Assembly: GCA_001829005.1 (NCBI GenBank)
Contig: MIAG01000002.1
Span: forward strand, 812,837-876,836
From: Sphingobacteriia bacterium RIFOXYC2_FULL_35_18
Lineage (GTDB): Bacteria > Bacteroidota > Bacteroidia > Chitinophagales > Chitinophagaceae
DNA: 64,000 nucleotides
Direction of reading: 5' to 3'
Each line of letters starts with the position of its first letter. Within the stretch, counting starts at the first letter, position 1. Both the position numbers and the translations under genes were made by a program. Below, one piece after another: positions 18,953 through 27,544 of the stretch. The notes under the pieces were generated by a model, which did not search any database, was not told where the DNA came from, and saw nothing but the letters and a program-made list of their open reading frames with translations.

Positions 18953-19588
18953 TTGAAGCAACTCACTAAACTTATTCTGTCTGCCTTTACAATTAGCTTT
19001 TTAGGTTCACTCCCATTAGGTACTTTGAATATTACCATAACCAATTTGAGTATACAACAAGGATATTTTAATACCGTAATGTTTGCTTTAGGAGCAATAC
19101 TCGTAGAAATAATTATTGTGAAGATTTCTATTTCTTTTACTATTCAATTAGAGAAAATAAAAAATCTATTGAAAATATTTAATTGGCTTTCTATCATTTT
19201 ATTATTTTCATTAGCTATAATTTTCTTTATGTATGCAATTAAAAAAATACCTTCTGATACATATCCGGCTATTAAACTAAACAATTTAATTTTATGGGGG
19301 GCATTTCTTAGTTTTTTAAACCCACTTCAATTACCCTTTTGGATTGCTTGGACTTCTATCTTAAAATCAAAAGAGCTATTACCAAAACATTTAATTCACC
19401 AAATTGCTTATTTTATCGCAATTGCTTTGGGAACAGGATTTGCCTATTATTTGTACATTGAAATAGGTTCTGGATTAATACATTTTTTTAAGAATCAGTC
19501 TTATCTTATCAATTTCATTATAGGAGTATCTTTACTTTTTACTGGTCTAATACAGTTATTAAAAATAAGTAAAAACAAATACACCTAA
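18953..19588 (+). CDS. LysE-family exporter
   Basis: This 211-residue protein has about six hydrophobic helices. The N-terminal SLPLGTLNITITNLSIQQG matches the LysE/RhtB pattern, which has a conserved Pro-Gly-x-x-N segment. LysE exporters move amino acids or small derivatives out of the cell. The only reasonable start is TTG at 18953, because no early ATG precedes the first helix. As the last gene of the operon it could export the product of the ATP-grasp ligase, which is an inference from linkage. Confidence 0.78.
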   Translation: MKQLTKLILSAFTISFLGSLPLGTLNITITNLSIQQGYFNTVMFALGAILVEIIIVKISISFTIQLEKIKNLLKIFNWLSIILLFSLAIIFFMYAIKKIPSDTYPAIKLNNLILWGAFLSFLNPLQLPFWIAWTSILKSKELLPKHLIHQIAYFIAIALGTGFAYYLYIEIGSGLIHFFKNQSYLINFIIGVSLLFTGLIQLLKISKNKYT

Positions 19589-19589
19589 T

Positions 19590-19608
19590 TTATCCACATT
19601 GTTGATAA
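19590..19608. other. Inverted pair of DnaA-box-like 9-mers
   Basis: TTATCCACA (19590-19598, plus) is an exact DnaA-box consensus. One base later comes TGTTGATAA (19600-19608), which is TTATCAACA on the minus strand and a one-mismatch box. The pair sits in an 84-bp AT-rich spacer between two plus-strand genes. A third TGTTGATAA is at 19930-19938. Confidence 0.45.
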
Positions 19609-19613
19609 CAGGG
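19600..19613 (+). repeat. 14-bp direct repeat, copy 1
   Basis: TGTTGATAACAGGG occurs here and again at 19930-19943, 330 bp apart. The two copies bracket almost the whole of a small unknown gene. The first is in the upstream spacer and the second is inside the gene near its 3' end. Confidence 0.6.
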
Positions 19614-19672
19614 CATTACTTAACATTGAGTTTATAATTAAAGTTAATCTTCACATTAATAAATTATTAAAA

Positions 19673-19975
19673 ATGAAAAGTTCAAGTAAAGTAGCATTAC
19701 AAATGGCTATTTCAGAAATGATTCAATTACATGCATTTGATCATTTACTAGACAATGAACAAGCAAAATTCAGAAGCTTAGTCAGCCAATGGTTAACTTC
19801 TGAATATGACCCTTCTCTTTCTGAATCTTTATCAAATTACTTGTTCAAAGCAAATTTATTTGGAGAAAATATTTCTCCGGCTTCAATACAGCAATGGATT
19901 TATGCAATGTCAAGTAATCAGTTGATGAATGTTGATAACAGGGGTATTTTTGAAGAAGATTTTGAACTAGCTTAA
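19673..19975 (+). CDS. Small protein of unknown function
   Basis: This 100-residue protein is soluble, with no signal peptide or membrane segment, and has an acidic C-terminal tail (FEEDFELA). It appears mostly helical (VALQMAISEMIQLHAFDHLL, EQAKFRSLVSQWL). I recognise no family. Codon use and base composition match the neighbours. It stands alone after the operon and converges on the SDR gene with 4 bp between stops. The upstream spacer and the gene's own 3' end share a 14-bp repeat containing a DnaA-box-like 9-mer. Confidence 0.6.
   Translation: MKSSSKVALQMAISEMIQLHAFDHLLDNEQAKFRSLVSQWLTSEYDPSLSESLSNYLFKANLFGENISPASIQQWIYAMSSNQLMNVDNRGIFEEDFELA
19930..19943 (+). repeat. 14-bp direct repeat, copy 2 (within coding sequence)
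   Basis: This is the second exact copy of TGTTGATAACAGGG, with a DnaA-box-like TGTTGATAA at 19930-19938. Here it encodes part of the segment NVDNRG of the small unknown protein. Confidence 0.6.
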
Positions 19976-19979
19976 ATAT

Positions 19980-20738
19980 TTAAACTTTCCTTTGTGTTGA
20001 AAAGCCGCCATCTACTACAATTGTTTCACCCGTTATATAATTAGCTGATTCCATTGCTAAAAAGCTAACGGCATGGGCTATTTGAACAGGTCTTGCGATT
20101 GTTTTTAAAGGGGTATTGGTAATTACAAAATCTTTAAGGGATTGGTCTTGTAACAAAGTATTGATTCTATGAGTAGCAGTAAACCAAGGTGCAACGGAGT
20201 TCACTCTAATTGAAAATGGCGCCCATTCAATAGCTAAACTTTTAGTTAATTGAATAATAGCTGCTTTACAAACGGCGTATAAACTACCTGTTCCAACATC
20301 TTCTAGTCCTGCTATAGAACTAATATTAATTATTACTGCCCCATTCGCAGCTTTCAATTTATCAAAAAGAAGTTGTGTAAATCGGATATTACTAAATAAA
20401 TTCAAATTGAAAATTGACTCAATATCTTTCTGTGTATATTCTAGAAATTTCTTTGGAAAATTACCTCCCACATTATTTACTAGAATATCAATGGCAGGTA
20501 AATCAATTTGAATCAATATTGATTCATAGGTATCATAGGCGGTTATATCAGCTATAATGCCCTTAACATTAAACCCTTTAGCATACCATTCTGCAAGGCT
20601 ACTTGCCATATCTTCTTCATTCCGAGCAATCACAATAACATTCGCCCCTAAATGCAAAAACTCATTTACAATTGCCCAACCAATTCCTTTTGTACCCCCT
20701 GTAACAATAGCAGTTTTATTTTGTAAATCCCAACTCAC
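19980..20738 (-). CDS. Short-chain dehydrogenase/reductase, tropinone-reductase-like
   Basis: This 252-residue SDR has the cofactor motif TGGTKGIG, the NNVGG element and a catalytic Ser-Tyr-Lys set in ISSIAG ... YAVCKAA. The C-terminal GETIVVDGGFS is standard. Substrate cannot be predicted. It starts with GTG overlapping the TAG stop of coaBC (TAGTG), so it is translationally coupled to CoA synthesis, although a metabolic link is not evident. Confidence 0.9.
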   Translation of the reverse strand: MSWDLQNKTAIVTGGTKGIGWAIVNEFLHLGANVIVIARNEEDMASSLAEWYAKGFNVKGIIADITAYDTYESILIQIDLPAIDILVNNVGGNFPKKFLEYTQKDIESIFNLNLFSNIRFTQLLFDKLKAANGAVIINISSIAGLEDVGTGSLYAVCKAAIIQLTKSLAIEWAPFSIRVNSVAPWFTATHRINTLLQDQSLKDFVITNTPLKTIARPVQIAHAVSFLAMESANYITGETIVVDGGFSTQRKV

Positions 20739-21928
20739 TAATTCCAGTTTTTAAGTATATAAGATAATAATTGCTGAGCTATAGATTCTTTTGTCATCGA
20801 AATAGTTGGATGAATCATTTCCATATCTACAAAAGAGACCGACATATTATCCTGATTAAAACAAGTATTGTCTTTATCTAATTTGTTTAAAATAATTAGG
20901 TCCGCATTCTTCTTCTTTAATTTGGTTTTTGCATTGTCATACTCATTCTCGGTTTCAAGTGCAAAACCAATAATTTTCTGGTGTTGTGTCTTATGAGCTC
21001 CCATTAATCCAATAATATCAACTGTTTTAACTAGGGTCAATTCCAAATTTTCGTTTCCCTTTTTTATTTTTTGTACACTAGGGGTGGACACAGTATAATC
21101 TGCAACAGCAGCAGAAAAAACACCAAAATCATAACTTTGTTGATATTGCATGCATACGTCGAGCATTTCTGATGCAGTTGTCACTTTAATTAATTGAATA
21201 CCCTCATATTTTGGAGTAATTGAAACGGGACCAGAAATTAATATAACTTTTGCTCCAGCCAAATAAAGTGCTTCTGCTATTGCATAGCCCATTTTACCCG
21301 AAGAACGATTGGTAAGTACCCTTACTGGATCAATTGGCTCTTCCGTAGGACCTGCTGTTACCAATACAGTTCTCCCTTTTAATTCTATGGATCTTAAATA
21401 AATTTCTTTAATATATGAAACAATTTCATCTGGCTCTGGCAATCTACCTTTCCCTGTTAAACCACTGGCCAGTAATCCTTCATTGGGCTCTAAAATTCGA
21501 TTGCCATAATTTTGCAATACTTTAATATTATGCTGAGTACTTGGATGAAGCCACATATCTTCATCCATAGCAGGTATCACTAAAACCGGAGAGTTACAAC
21601 TCAAATAAGTGGCGAGTAAAAAATTATCAGCTATCCCATTTGCCATTTTGGCAATTGTGTTACAACTTGCAGGTGCAATTAAAAATAAATTGGCCCATCG
21701 CCCTAAAAGCACATGATTTTGCCATAGATCATTTTCTACAAAATCACAATAAACCTTATTCTCAGAAAAAGTAGTCAAAAGTGTAGGAGAAATAAAATTT
21801 TTTGCAGCTGGTGTAATAATAACACGAATTTCGACCTTACTTTGCTTTAAGTGTCTAATTACGGTATACATTTTGTAAGCAGACACACTACCAGTAATGC
21901 CAATCAAAATTTTAAAATCATTTACCAT
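20738..21928 (-). CDS. coaBC: Bifunctional phosphopantothenoylcysteine decarboxylase / phosphopantothenate-cysteine ligase CoaBC
   Basis: This 396-residue protein fuses the flavin-dependent decarboxylase (about 1-180) to the ligase (about 185-396). IGITGSVSAYK and the ligase block TAGPTEEPIDPVRVLTNRSSGKMG are clear. Two decarboxylase motifs differ from the textbook form. PxMNxxMW reads PAMDEDMW, and the ACGxxGxGR flap reads ASGLTGKGR, with Ser in place of the reducing Cys. I believe both changes are frequent in Bacteroidota. It is divergent from panC, which makes a CoA-precursor locus. Confidence 0.95.
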   Translation of the reverse strand: MVNDFKILIGITGSVSAYKMYTVIRHLKQSKVEIRVIITPAAKNFISPTLLTTFSENKVYCDFVENDLWQNHVLLGRWANLFLIAPASCNTIAKMANGIADNFLLATYLSCNSPVLVIPAMDEDMWLHPSTQHNIKVLQNYGNRILEPNEGLLASGLTGKGRLPEPDEIVSYIKEIYLRSIELKGRTVLVTAGPTEEPIDPVRVLTNRSSGKMGYAIAEALYLAGAKVILISGPVSITPKYEGIQLIKVTTASEMLDVCMQYQQSYDFGVFSAAVADYTVSTPSVQKIKKGNENLELTLVKTVDIIGLMGAHKTQHQKIIGFALETENEYDNAKTKLKKKNADLIILNKLDKDNTCFNQDNMSVSFVDMEMIHPTISMTKESIAQQLLSYILKNWN

Positions 21929-21984
21929 ACTTTAAAATTAGTTATTGTTTTTGAAAAGTTCGGGATAAACTAAGCAATAAAAAA

Positions 21985-22842
21985 ATGAAAATATTCGAAC
22001 AAATTGATTTATTAAATGCATTTTTATTTCAGCAACAGCAAACCAAATCAATCGGGTTTGTTCCAACCATGGGGGCATTACACGAAGGTCATTTAGCATT
22101 AGTAGAAAAATCAATTCAGGAGAATGATCTTACTGTATGTAGCATTTTTGTTAACAAAATACAATTCAATTTAGAAGAAGACTTTGCTAAATATCCAAGA
22201 ACGCTAGAAGAAGATATAAAACTATTAGAAAGTATTGGATGTAATTGCTTATTTGTACCTGATCAACAATCCATTTATCCGGAAGGATATGAATTAAAAA
22301 AATATAACTTAGGCGACATTGAAAATTTTTTGGAAGGATTTTACAGACCAGGTCATTTTCAAGGTGTATGCAATGTGGTGCATCGATTATTAGATATTAT
22401 TCAACCTCACCGGCTTTACCTTGGTTTAAAAGACTATCAACAATGTAAAGTGATTGAAAAAATGACTCAATTAACATCGTTAGATAAAAGAGTAGCGCTC
22501 AAATTTTGTGAAACCATTAGGAATGAAGACGGGTTAGCATTGAGCAGTAGGAATAAACGGTTAAGTATGAATGGCCTAAATAAAGCAACAGCATTAAGTA
22601 AAATTTTAAACTCAGCTAAAGAAAAAATACTTGCTGCAGAAAAAGAAGTAGACTTAATACTATTAGGGCAAGAATCAATCCAAAATATTTTAAAAAATGG
22701 CTTTGACTCTGTTGATTATTTTGCATTTGTAAATGAAAATTTTGAATCAATAGATTCAACATCAAAAAACAATCAACCAATAACCATCTTAACAGCTGCT
22801 ACCATTGAAGGAGTAAGGCTAATAGACAATATAAAGATTTAA
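21985..22842 (+). CDS. panC: Pantoate-beta-alanine ligase PanC
   Basis: This 285-residue ligase forms pantothenate from pantoate and beta-alanine. The HIGH-like PTMGALHEGHLALV is at the N-terminus. FYRPGHFQGVCNVVHRLL and the KMSKS-like LSSRNKRLS are present. It is followed after 3 bp by panB and is divergent from coaBC with a 56-bp shared upstream region. Confidence 0.96.
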   Translation: MKIFEQIDLLNAFLFQQQQTKSIGFVPTMGALHEGHLALVEKSIQENDLTVCSIFVNKIQFNLEEDFAKYPRTLEEDIKLLESIGCNCLFVPDQQSIYPEGYELKKYNLGDIENFLEGFYRPGHFQGVCNVVHRLLDIIQPHRLYLGLKDYQQCKVIEKMTQLTSLDKRVALKFCETIRNEDGLALSSRNKRLSMNGLNKATALSKILNSAKEKILAAEKEVDLILLGQESIQNILKNGFDSVDYFAFVNENFESIDSTSKNNQPITILTAATIEGVRLIDNIKI

Positions 22843-22845
22843 AAA

Positions 22846-23649
22846 ATGACTTCAGGTAAAAAAACAATTAAAACACTGTTTCAAATGAAACAGAATGGTC
22901 AACCAATCAGCATGCTAACTGCATATGATTATACATTCGCAAGAATACTAGACGCCGCAGCAATTGATATTATTCTAGTGGGTGATAGTTTATCAAATGT
23001 ATTTCAAGGAAACGAAACAACTTTACCTGTTACTTTAGAAGAAATGATTTATCATGGTAAAGCGGTGATGAAAGCAGTGAAACAAGCATTTGTAGTGATT
23101 GATTTGCCATTTGGTACTTACCAAGTAAATGATTCCGAAGCATTAAAAAACGCCATACAACTCGTAAAAAATACCAATGCACAGGCAGTTAAATTAGAAG
23201 GCGGTCAAGAAGTTTCCCAAACAATTACTAAAATTGTTCAATCGGGTATACCAGTTATGGGGCATTTAGGATTAACCCCACAAAGTATTCATCAATTGGG
23301 CTCTTTCGAATTACAAGCTACTTCTCAAGAAGCAAAAGATCAACTAAAAGCAGATGCAATTGCTTTAGAACGTGCTGGTTGTTTTGCCATTGTATTAGAA
23401 AAAATTCCGGCCGAATTGGCTGCCGAAATTGCCAATTCAATTTCGATACCCATTATTGGCATTGGAGCAGGAAATGGATGTGATGGGCAAGTATTGGTGA
23501 TAAATGATTTATTAGGCTTAGATGAAACATTTAAGCCCAAATTTGTAAGAAATTATCTAAACTTAAATGCATCAATTCTAGAAGCAGTTAAACTATACAT
23601 TAAAGATGTAAAAAACAAAAACTTTCCAAATACTAATGAATCCTATTAA
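22846..23649 (+). CDS. panB: 3-methyl-2-oxobutanoate hydroxymethyltransferase PanB
   Basis: This 267-residue enzyme makes ketopantoate. Signatures are MLTAYDYTFARILDAA, VGDSLSNVFQG, GHLGLTPQSIHQLG and IGIGAGNGCDGQVLV. The pair panC-panB with coaBC covers most of the route from ketoisovalerate to 4'-phosphopantetheine. panD, panE and coaA-type genes are not in the window. It is convergent with the ABC permease, 18 bp apart. Confidence 0.96.
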   Translation: MTSGKKTIKTLFQMKQNGQPISMLTAYDYTFARILDAAAIDIILVGDSLSNVFQGNETTLPVTLEEMIYHGKAVMKAVKQAFVVIDLPFGTYQVNDSEALKNAIQLVKNTNAQAVKLEGGQEVSQTITKIVQSGIPVMGHLGLTPQSIHQLGSFELQATSQEAKDQLKADAIALERAGCFAIVLEKIPAELAAEIANSISIPIIGIGAGNGCDGQVLVINDLLGLDETFKPKFVRNYLNLNASILEAVKLYIKDVKNKNFPNTNESY

Positions 23650-23667
23650 ATTAAGTTAATGGTTCGT

Positions 23668-24786
23668 CTATGATCTCTTATGGTAACTCAAAACAGCCCA
23701 AATATTAATGACTACTGCGTAACCTAGCATGGCTAGAACTTGGGGTAGTATATCTTTGATATTACTTCCTTTTAATACCACCATCCGCATTACTTCAATG
23801 AAATAAGATATTGGATTGAACTTAGTAAACCATTTTGCCCATTCCGGCATACTATCAATACTGGTATAAAGCCCACCCATTAAAACAAAAATCATCAAGA
23901 TGAAAAATGTTACCAACATTGCTTGCTGTTGATTTTCGGAATAAGAAGAAATCAACAACCCAATTCCTAGAATAACCAATAAATAAATAGCAGCAAAAAA
24001 GTACAATGTAAAATAAGAACCCAATGGAATAATGCCATATACCAACCAAGCAACAATAAAACCAACACTCATTACAATTAAACCAATTACCCAAAAAGGA
24101 ATTAGCTTACCTAGAATAAAATGAAATTTCTGAATAGGCGTTACATTAATTTGTTCAATAGTACCCATTTCTTTCTCCCGTACAATATTGATAGAAGAAA
24201 GATTCATTCCAACAATGGTAACCAACAAAACCAAAATGCCAGGCACCATGAAGATGCGATAATTCATTTTAGGATTATACCAATTGCTTGAGCTAATTTG
24301 TATTTGCGGTATTTCATTAAAACGTCCAGGAACCAATTCTTTGTTTCTAAAGGATTGGTTAAAATTTTGAATAATATTATTTAGATATGCTGCACCAAGG
24401 CTACCTTTTACCCCATTTATGGCATTAACAGCCAAGAATAAGCTAGCTTCCTTTTCTTTAAATAAACTTGTTTCAAAATTGTTAGGTATTTCTAAAATCA
24501 AGTCTGCTCTATCCGACTCTAGACTTTCCATTGCAGTATTGAATCCATTGGTATAACTGACCAACTTAAAATAATTAGATGCGGTAATTTGTTGAACCAA
24601 ATCAGTAGATAAAGTTCCATGGTCATTATTTACCACAGCAATATTGATATTTTTTATTTCATAATCAGCTGCCATAGGCAACATGATCAACTGAATTACT
24701 GGTAAAATAAAAATAGTTTTAAGGATAGCAGGATTTCTGAAAATCTGCTTGAATTCCTTCTCAAGTATATATCTTAAAGGACTCAT
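23668..24786 (-). CDS. ABC-2 type efflux permease (YbhR-like), second subunit
   Basis: This 372-residue permease has one N-terminal helix, a large extracytoplasmic domain of about 150 residues, and five to six C-terminal helices. The cytoplasmic motif VREKEMGTIEQINVTP is the ABC-2 signature. It overlaps the upstream permease gene by 4 bp. The layout matches YbhS/YbhR pairs of drug exporters. Confidence 0.92.
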   Translation of the reverse strand: MSPLRYILEKEFKQIFRNPAILKTIFILPVIQLIMLPMAADYEIKNINIAVVNNDHGTLSTDLVQQITASNYFKLVSYTNGFNTAMESLESDRADLILEIPNNFETSLFKEKEASLFLAVNAINGVKGSLGAAYLNNIIQNFNQSFRNKELVPGRFNEIPQIQISSSNWYNPKMNYRIFMVPGILVLLVTIVGMNLSSINIVREKEMGTIEQINVTPIQKFHFILGKLIPFWVIGLIVMSVGFIVAWLVYGIIPLGSYFTLYFFAAIYLLVILGIGLLISSYSENQQQAMLVTFFILMIFVLMGGLYTSIDSMPEWAKWFTKFNPISYFIEVMRMVVLKGSNIKDILPQVLAMLGYAVVINIWAVLSYHKRS

Positions 24787-25889
24787 GCCAATCTGATTTT
24801 AAATTTTTTAATTGCTAATCCAAAGAACAAAGTCATCATAATAATCAAAACCAGGGTCTCTTTCCAAACCAAAAGAATACCTCCCCCCTTAATCATAACT
24901 GACTTAACAATGATAAAAAACCATTTTGCCGGGATGATATTTGATACAACTTGCAGAGGCAAAGGCATATTTTCTATAGGAAAAATAAATCCGCTAAACA
25001 TTACAGTAGGAAGAAACATTACAATCAATGAAATAAACATAGCAGATTGCTGAGAGTCTGTAGCGGCAGAAATTAATAAACCAAGCCCCAATGAAACAAG
25101 AATAAATAAAATACTCTCTGCATATAATAATATTAAACTCCCATTGATTGGCACTTCTAAAACATAATAACTTAATAATAAAATAGTAGTGATATTAATG
25201 ATTGAAAGCAATAAGTAAGGAACCGCTTTGGCTAAAATAATTTTGATGGGATTAATGGGTGATACTAATAATATTTCCATATTTCCCAATTCCTTTTCAC
25301 GAACTACGGTTAGCGCAGTCATCATAGTACATACCAATAATAAAACCATTGCCATCACCCCTGGAACGAAGTTATAAGCACCTTTTAATTGAGGATTATA
25401 CATCATTCTAGTATCAACTTTAATTGTGTATGGGATAGCTTGATTAGGATATAAATCTTCTCGAAAATTTTGAACAATTACAGATAAATAATTAGTTAGT
25501 GTTGTTGCAACATTTGGATCACTTGCATCTGCAATAATTTGTAAAGACCCTTTATTTTGATTAGCTAATGATGTTTCAAAATCGGGAGGAATAACTAAAG
25601 CTATTTTTACACTTCCTTTTTTAAACAATGCCTCTATTGATTGGGGATCTTTTGTTTCAGCATACAGTTCAAAATACCTGCTTGCATCTATTTGTTGAAT
25701 TAATTTCGTAGAAATTTCATCCGAAGACTGATTAACAATTGCAAAACGCGCATTTTTGACTTCATTCGTAAGCGCAAACCCAAAAATAATGATTTGCACC
25801 ATGGGCATACCCAAAAGGATAAACAAGGTTTTTCTATCTCGAAAAATATGATAGAACTCTTTTACAATAAATTGATAAAATTGTTTCAT
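24783..25889 (-). CDS. ABC-2 type efflux permease (YbhS-like), first subunit
   Basis: This permease of about 368 residues has the same architecture as its neighbour and the motif VREKELGNMEILLVSP. I chose ATG 25889 (MKQFYQFIVKEFYHIFRD). A longer start at 25952 would run back into the ATPase gene. The permease starts 1 bp after the upstream ATPase stops. It probably forms a heterodimeric channel with the following permease. Confidence 0.92.
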   Translation of the reverse strand: MKQFYQFIVKEFYHIFRDRKTLFILLGMPMVQIIIFGFALTNEVKNARFAIVNQSSDEISTKLIQQIDASRYFELYAETKDPQSIEALFKKGSVKIALVIPPDFETSLANQNKGSLQIIADASDPNVATTLTNYLSVIVQNFREDLYPNQAIPYTIKVDTRMMYNPQLKGAYNFVPGVMAMVLLLVCTMMTALTVVREKELGNMEILLVSPINPIKIILAKAVPYLLLSIINITTILLLSYYVLEVPINGSLILLYAESILFILVSLGLGLLISAATDSQQSAMFISLIVMFLPTVMFSGFIFPIENMPLPLQVVSNIIPAKWFFIIVKSVMIKGGGILLVWKETLVLIIMMTLFFGLAIKKFKIRLA

Positions 25890-25890
25890 A

Positions 25891-26631
25891 TTATTCGCTT
25901 CTTTTTGCTTTACGAGCCAATTGAATAAATACTTCATCCATTGAAGCTGCATTGAAATTGGATTTTAAATTGGAAGGAGTATCCAATGCTTCAATTTTCC
26001 CATCTACCATGATAGATACCCGATTACAATATTCAGCTTCATCCATATAGTGGGTGGTTACAAATACTGTTATTCCTTTTTCTGCAGCTTCATATATTAA
26101 ATTCCAGAATTCTCTTCGAGTAATTGGATCTACTCCACCAGTTGGTTCATCCAAAAAAACAATTTGGGGGTCATGAAAAATTGCAACAGAAAAAGCTAAT
26201 TTTTGTTTCCATCCCAATGGTAGTTGACCAACTAAAACATTGGCTTCTTTTTCGAGACTTAACTGTCGTAAAAGCAATTCGGTCTTTTGAATAATTTGCT
26301 TAGGGCTTATTCCATAAATTCCTGCATAAAACTTAATATTCTCTTTCACTGTCAAATCTTCATAGAGAGAGAATTTCTGACTCATGTAACCAATGCTTTT
26401 TTTAATGGACTCATTTTCAGTATACACATCAAATCTCGCTACATTGGCTTTACCTGATGTGGGCATAGACAAACCACATAGCATTTTCATTGCAGTCGTT
26501 TTGCCGGCACCATTGGCTCCTAAAAATCCAAAAATTTCTCCTTGAGCAACTTCAAAACTAATCTGATCTACTGCTTTAAAATGGCCAAATTGTTTACTCA
26601 GATTTTCTACTATAATGGCTGTTTTATTCAT
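25891..26631 (-). CDS. ABC transporter ATPase (YbhF-like, second)
   Basis: This 246-residue ATPase has Walker A GANGAGKT, Walker B VFLDEPT and the switch His in TTHYMDEAEYC. The signature reads VGQLPLGWKQKLAF, with the usual LSGG degenerate. It overlaps the upstream ATPase gene by 8 bp. E. coli YbhF fuses two such ATPases; here they are separate genes. Confidence 0.93.
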   Translation of the reverse strand: MNKTAIIVENLSKQFGHFKAVDQISFEVAQGEIFGFLGANGAGKTTAMKMLCGLSMPTSGKANVARFDVYTENESIKKSIGYMSQKFSLYEDLTVKENIKFYAGIYGISPKQIIQKTELLLRQLSLEKEANVLVGQLPLGWKQKLAFSVAIFHDPQIVFLDEPTGGVDPITRREFWNLIYEAAEKGITVFVTTHYMDEAEYCNRVSIMVDGKIEALDTPSNLKSNFNAASMDEVFIQLARKAKRSE

Positions 26632-27544
26632 GGTTTCTCATTAGGTAGATAAATAAATCTTCGATATTGGGTTTTATTACCTGCATAGTAGCATCCTCAG
26701 GTAAGTTTACCTTACTATCTTTACTTTTAAGTACCATATGATGTACTTCTCCAAAAGGGTAAATGTCTAATACAGCAGCATCATTTTCCAACATTTTTAA
26801 TAAGGGTAACATTTTCGGAGACTTTACCGCATAAAGCGGTTTATCAAAATGATCTACAATATGTTGAGGCGTATCAATCTGCATAATTTTTCCATTTTGA
26901 ATTAATGCTACACGATCACATAAACTGGCTTCATCCATATAAGGAGTTGAAACCAAAATAGTAATACCATCTGTTTTCAACCTTTGCAAAATTTCCCAAA
27001 ATTCCTTTCGAGAAACAGCATCTACACCTGTTGTAGGTTCATCTAAAAATAGAATACTCGGTCTATGAATCAGCGCACAACATAATGCTAGTTTTTGCTT
27101 CATTCCACCAGACAATTGACCAGCCCTCCTATCTTTAAAAGGAGCAATTTGTTCATAGATCTCTTTGATTAAATCGTAATTTTTGTCGAAACTGGTTTCA
27201 AATAAACTAGCAAAAAAATGAATATTTTCTTGTATGGTTAAGTCGGTATACAAAGAGAACTTGCCAGGCATATACCCGATTTTTTTTCTAAGGGCTTTAT
27301 AATCTGCTACTGCATTTAATCCGTCAACCCAAATATTACCACTATCAGGCAATAACAAAGTAGTCAACATTCTAAAAAGGGTTGTTTTACCTGCTCCATC
27401 AGGGCCAATTAACCCGAATAAGGTTCCAGCAGGTACTTCAAAACTAATATTGTTCACAGCAACCAATTTCTCTTTGTTAACTGTGTAAGATTTAGAAACG
27501 CCTTCTATAATAACACCCGCTGGTTTAGAACTTAACTTCTCCAT
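26624..27544 (-). CDS. ABC transporter ATPase (YbhF-like, first)
   Basis: This 306-residue ATPase has Walker A GPDGAGKT, signature LSGGMKQKLAL and Walker B LFLDEPT. The switch region reads STPYMDEA, with Pro-Tyr where many ATPases have His-Tyr. A C-terminal extension of about 80 residues follows. It overlaps the upstream HlyD gene by 20 bp. Given the non-His switch, the second ATPase may carry the main catalytic site, which is an inference. Confidence 0.93.
   Translation of the reverse strand: MEKLSSKPAGVIIEGVSKSYTVNKEKLVAVNNISFEVPAGTLFGLIGPDGAGKTTLFRMLTTLLLPDSGNIWVDGLNAVADYKALRKKIGYMPGKFSLYTDLTIQENIHFFASLFETSFDKNYDLIKEIYEQIAPFKDRRAGQLSGGMKQKLALCCALIHRPSILFLDEPTTGVDAVSRKEFWEILQRLKTDGITILVSTPYMDEASLCDRVALIQNGKIMQIDTPQHIVDHFDKPLYAVKSPKMLPLLKMLENDAAVLDIYPFGEVHHMVLKSKDSKVNLPEDATMQVIKPNIEDLFIYLMRNHE

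Noticed and set aside
19590..19943. Chromosomal replication origin
   Set aside because: Only three box-like 9-mers are visible, neighbouring genes are not divergent, and no dnaA, gidA or parA gene is nearby; not enough to call oriC.
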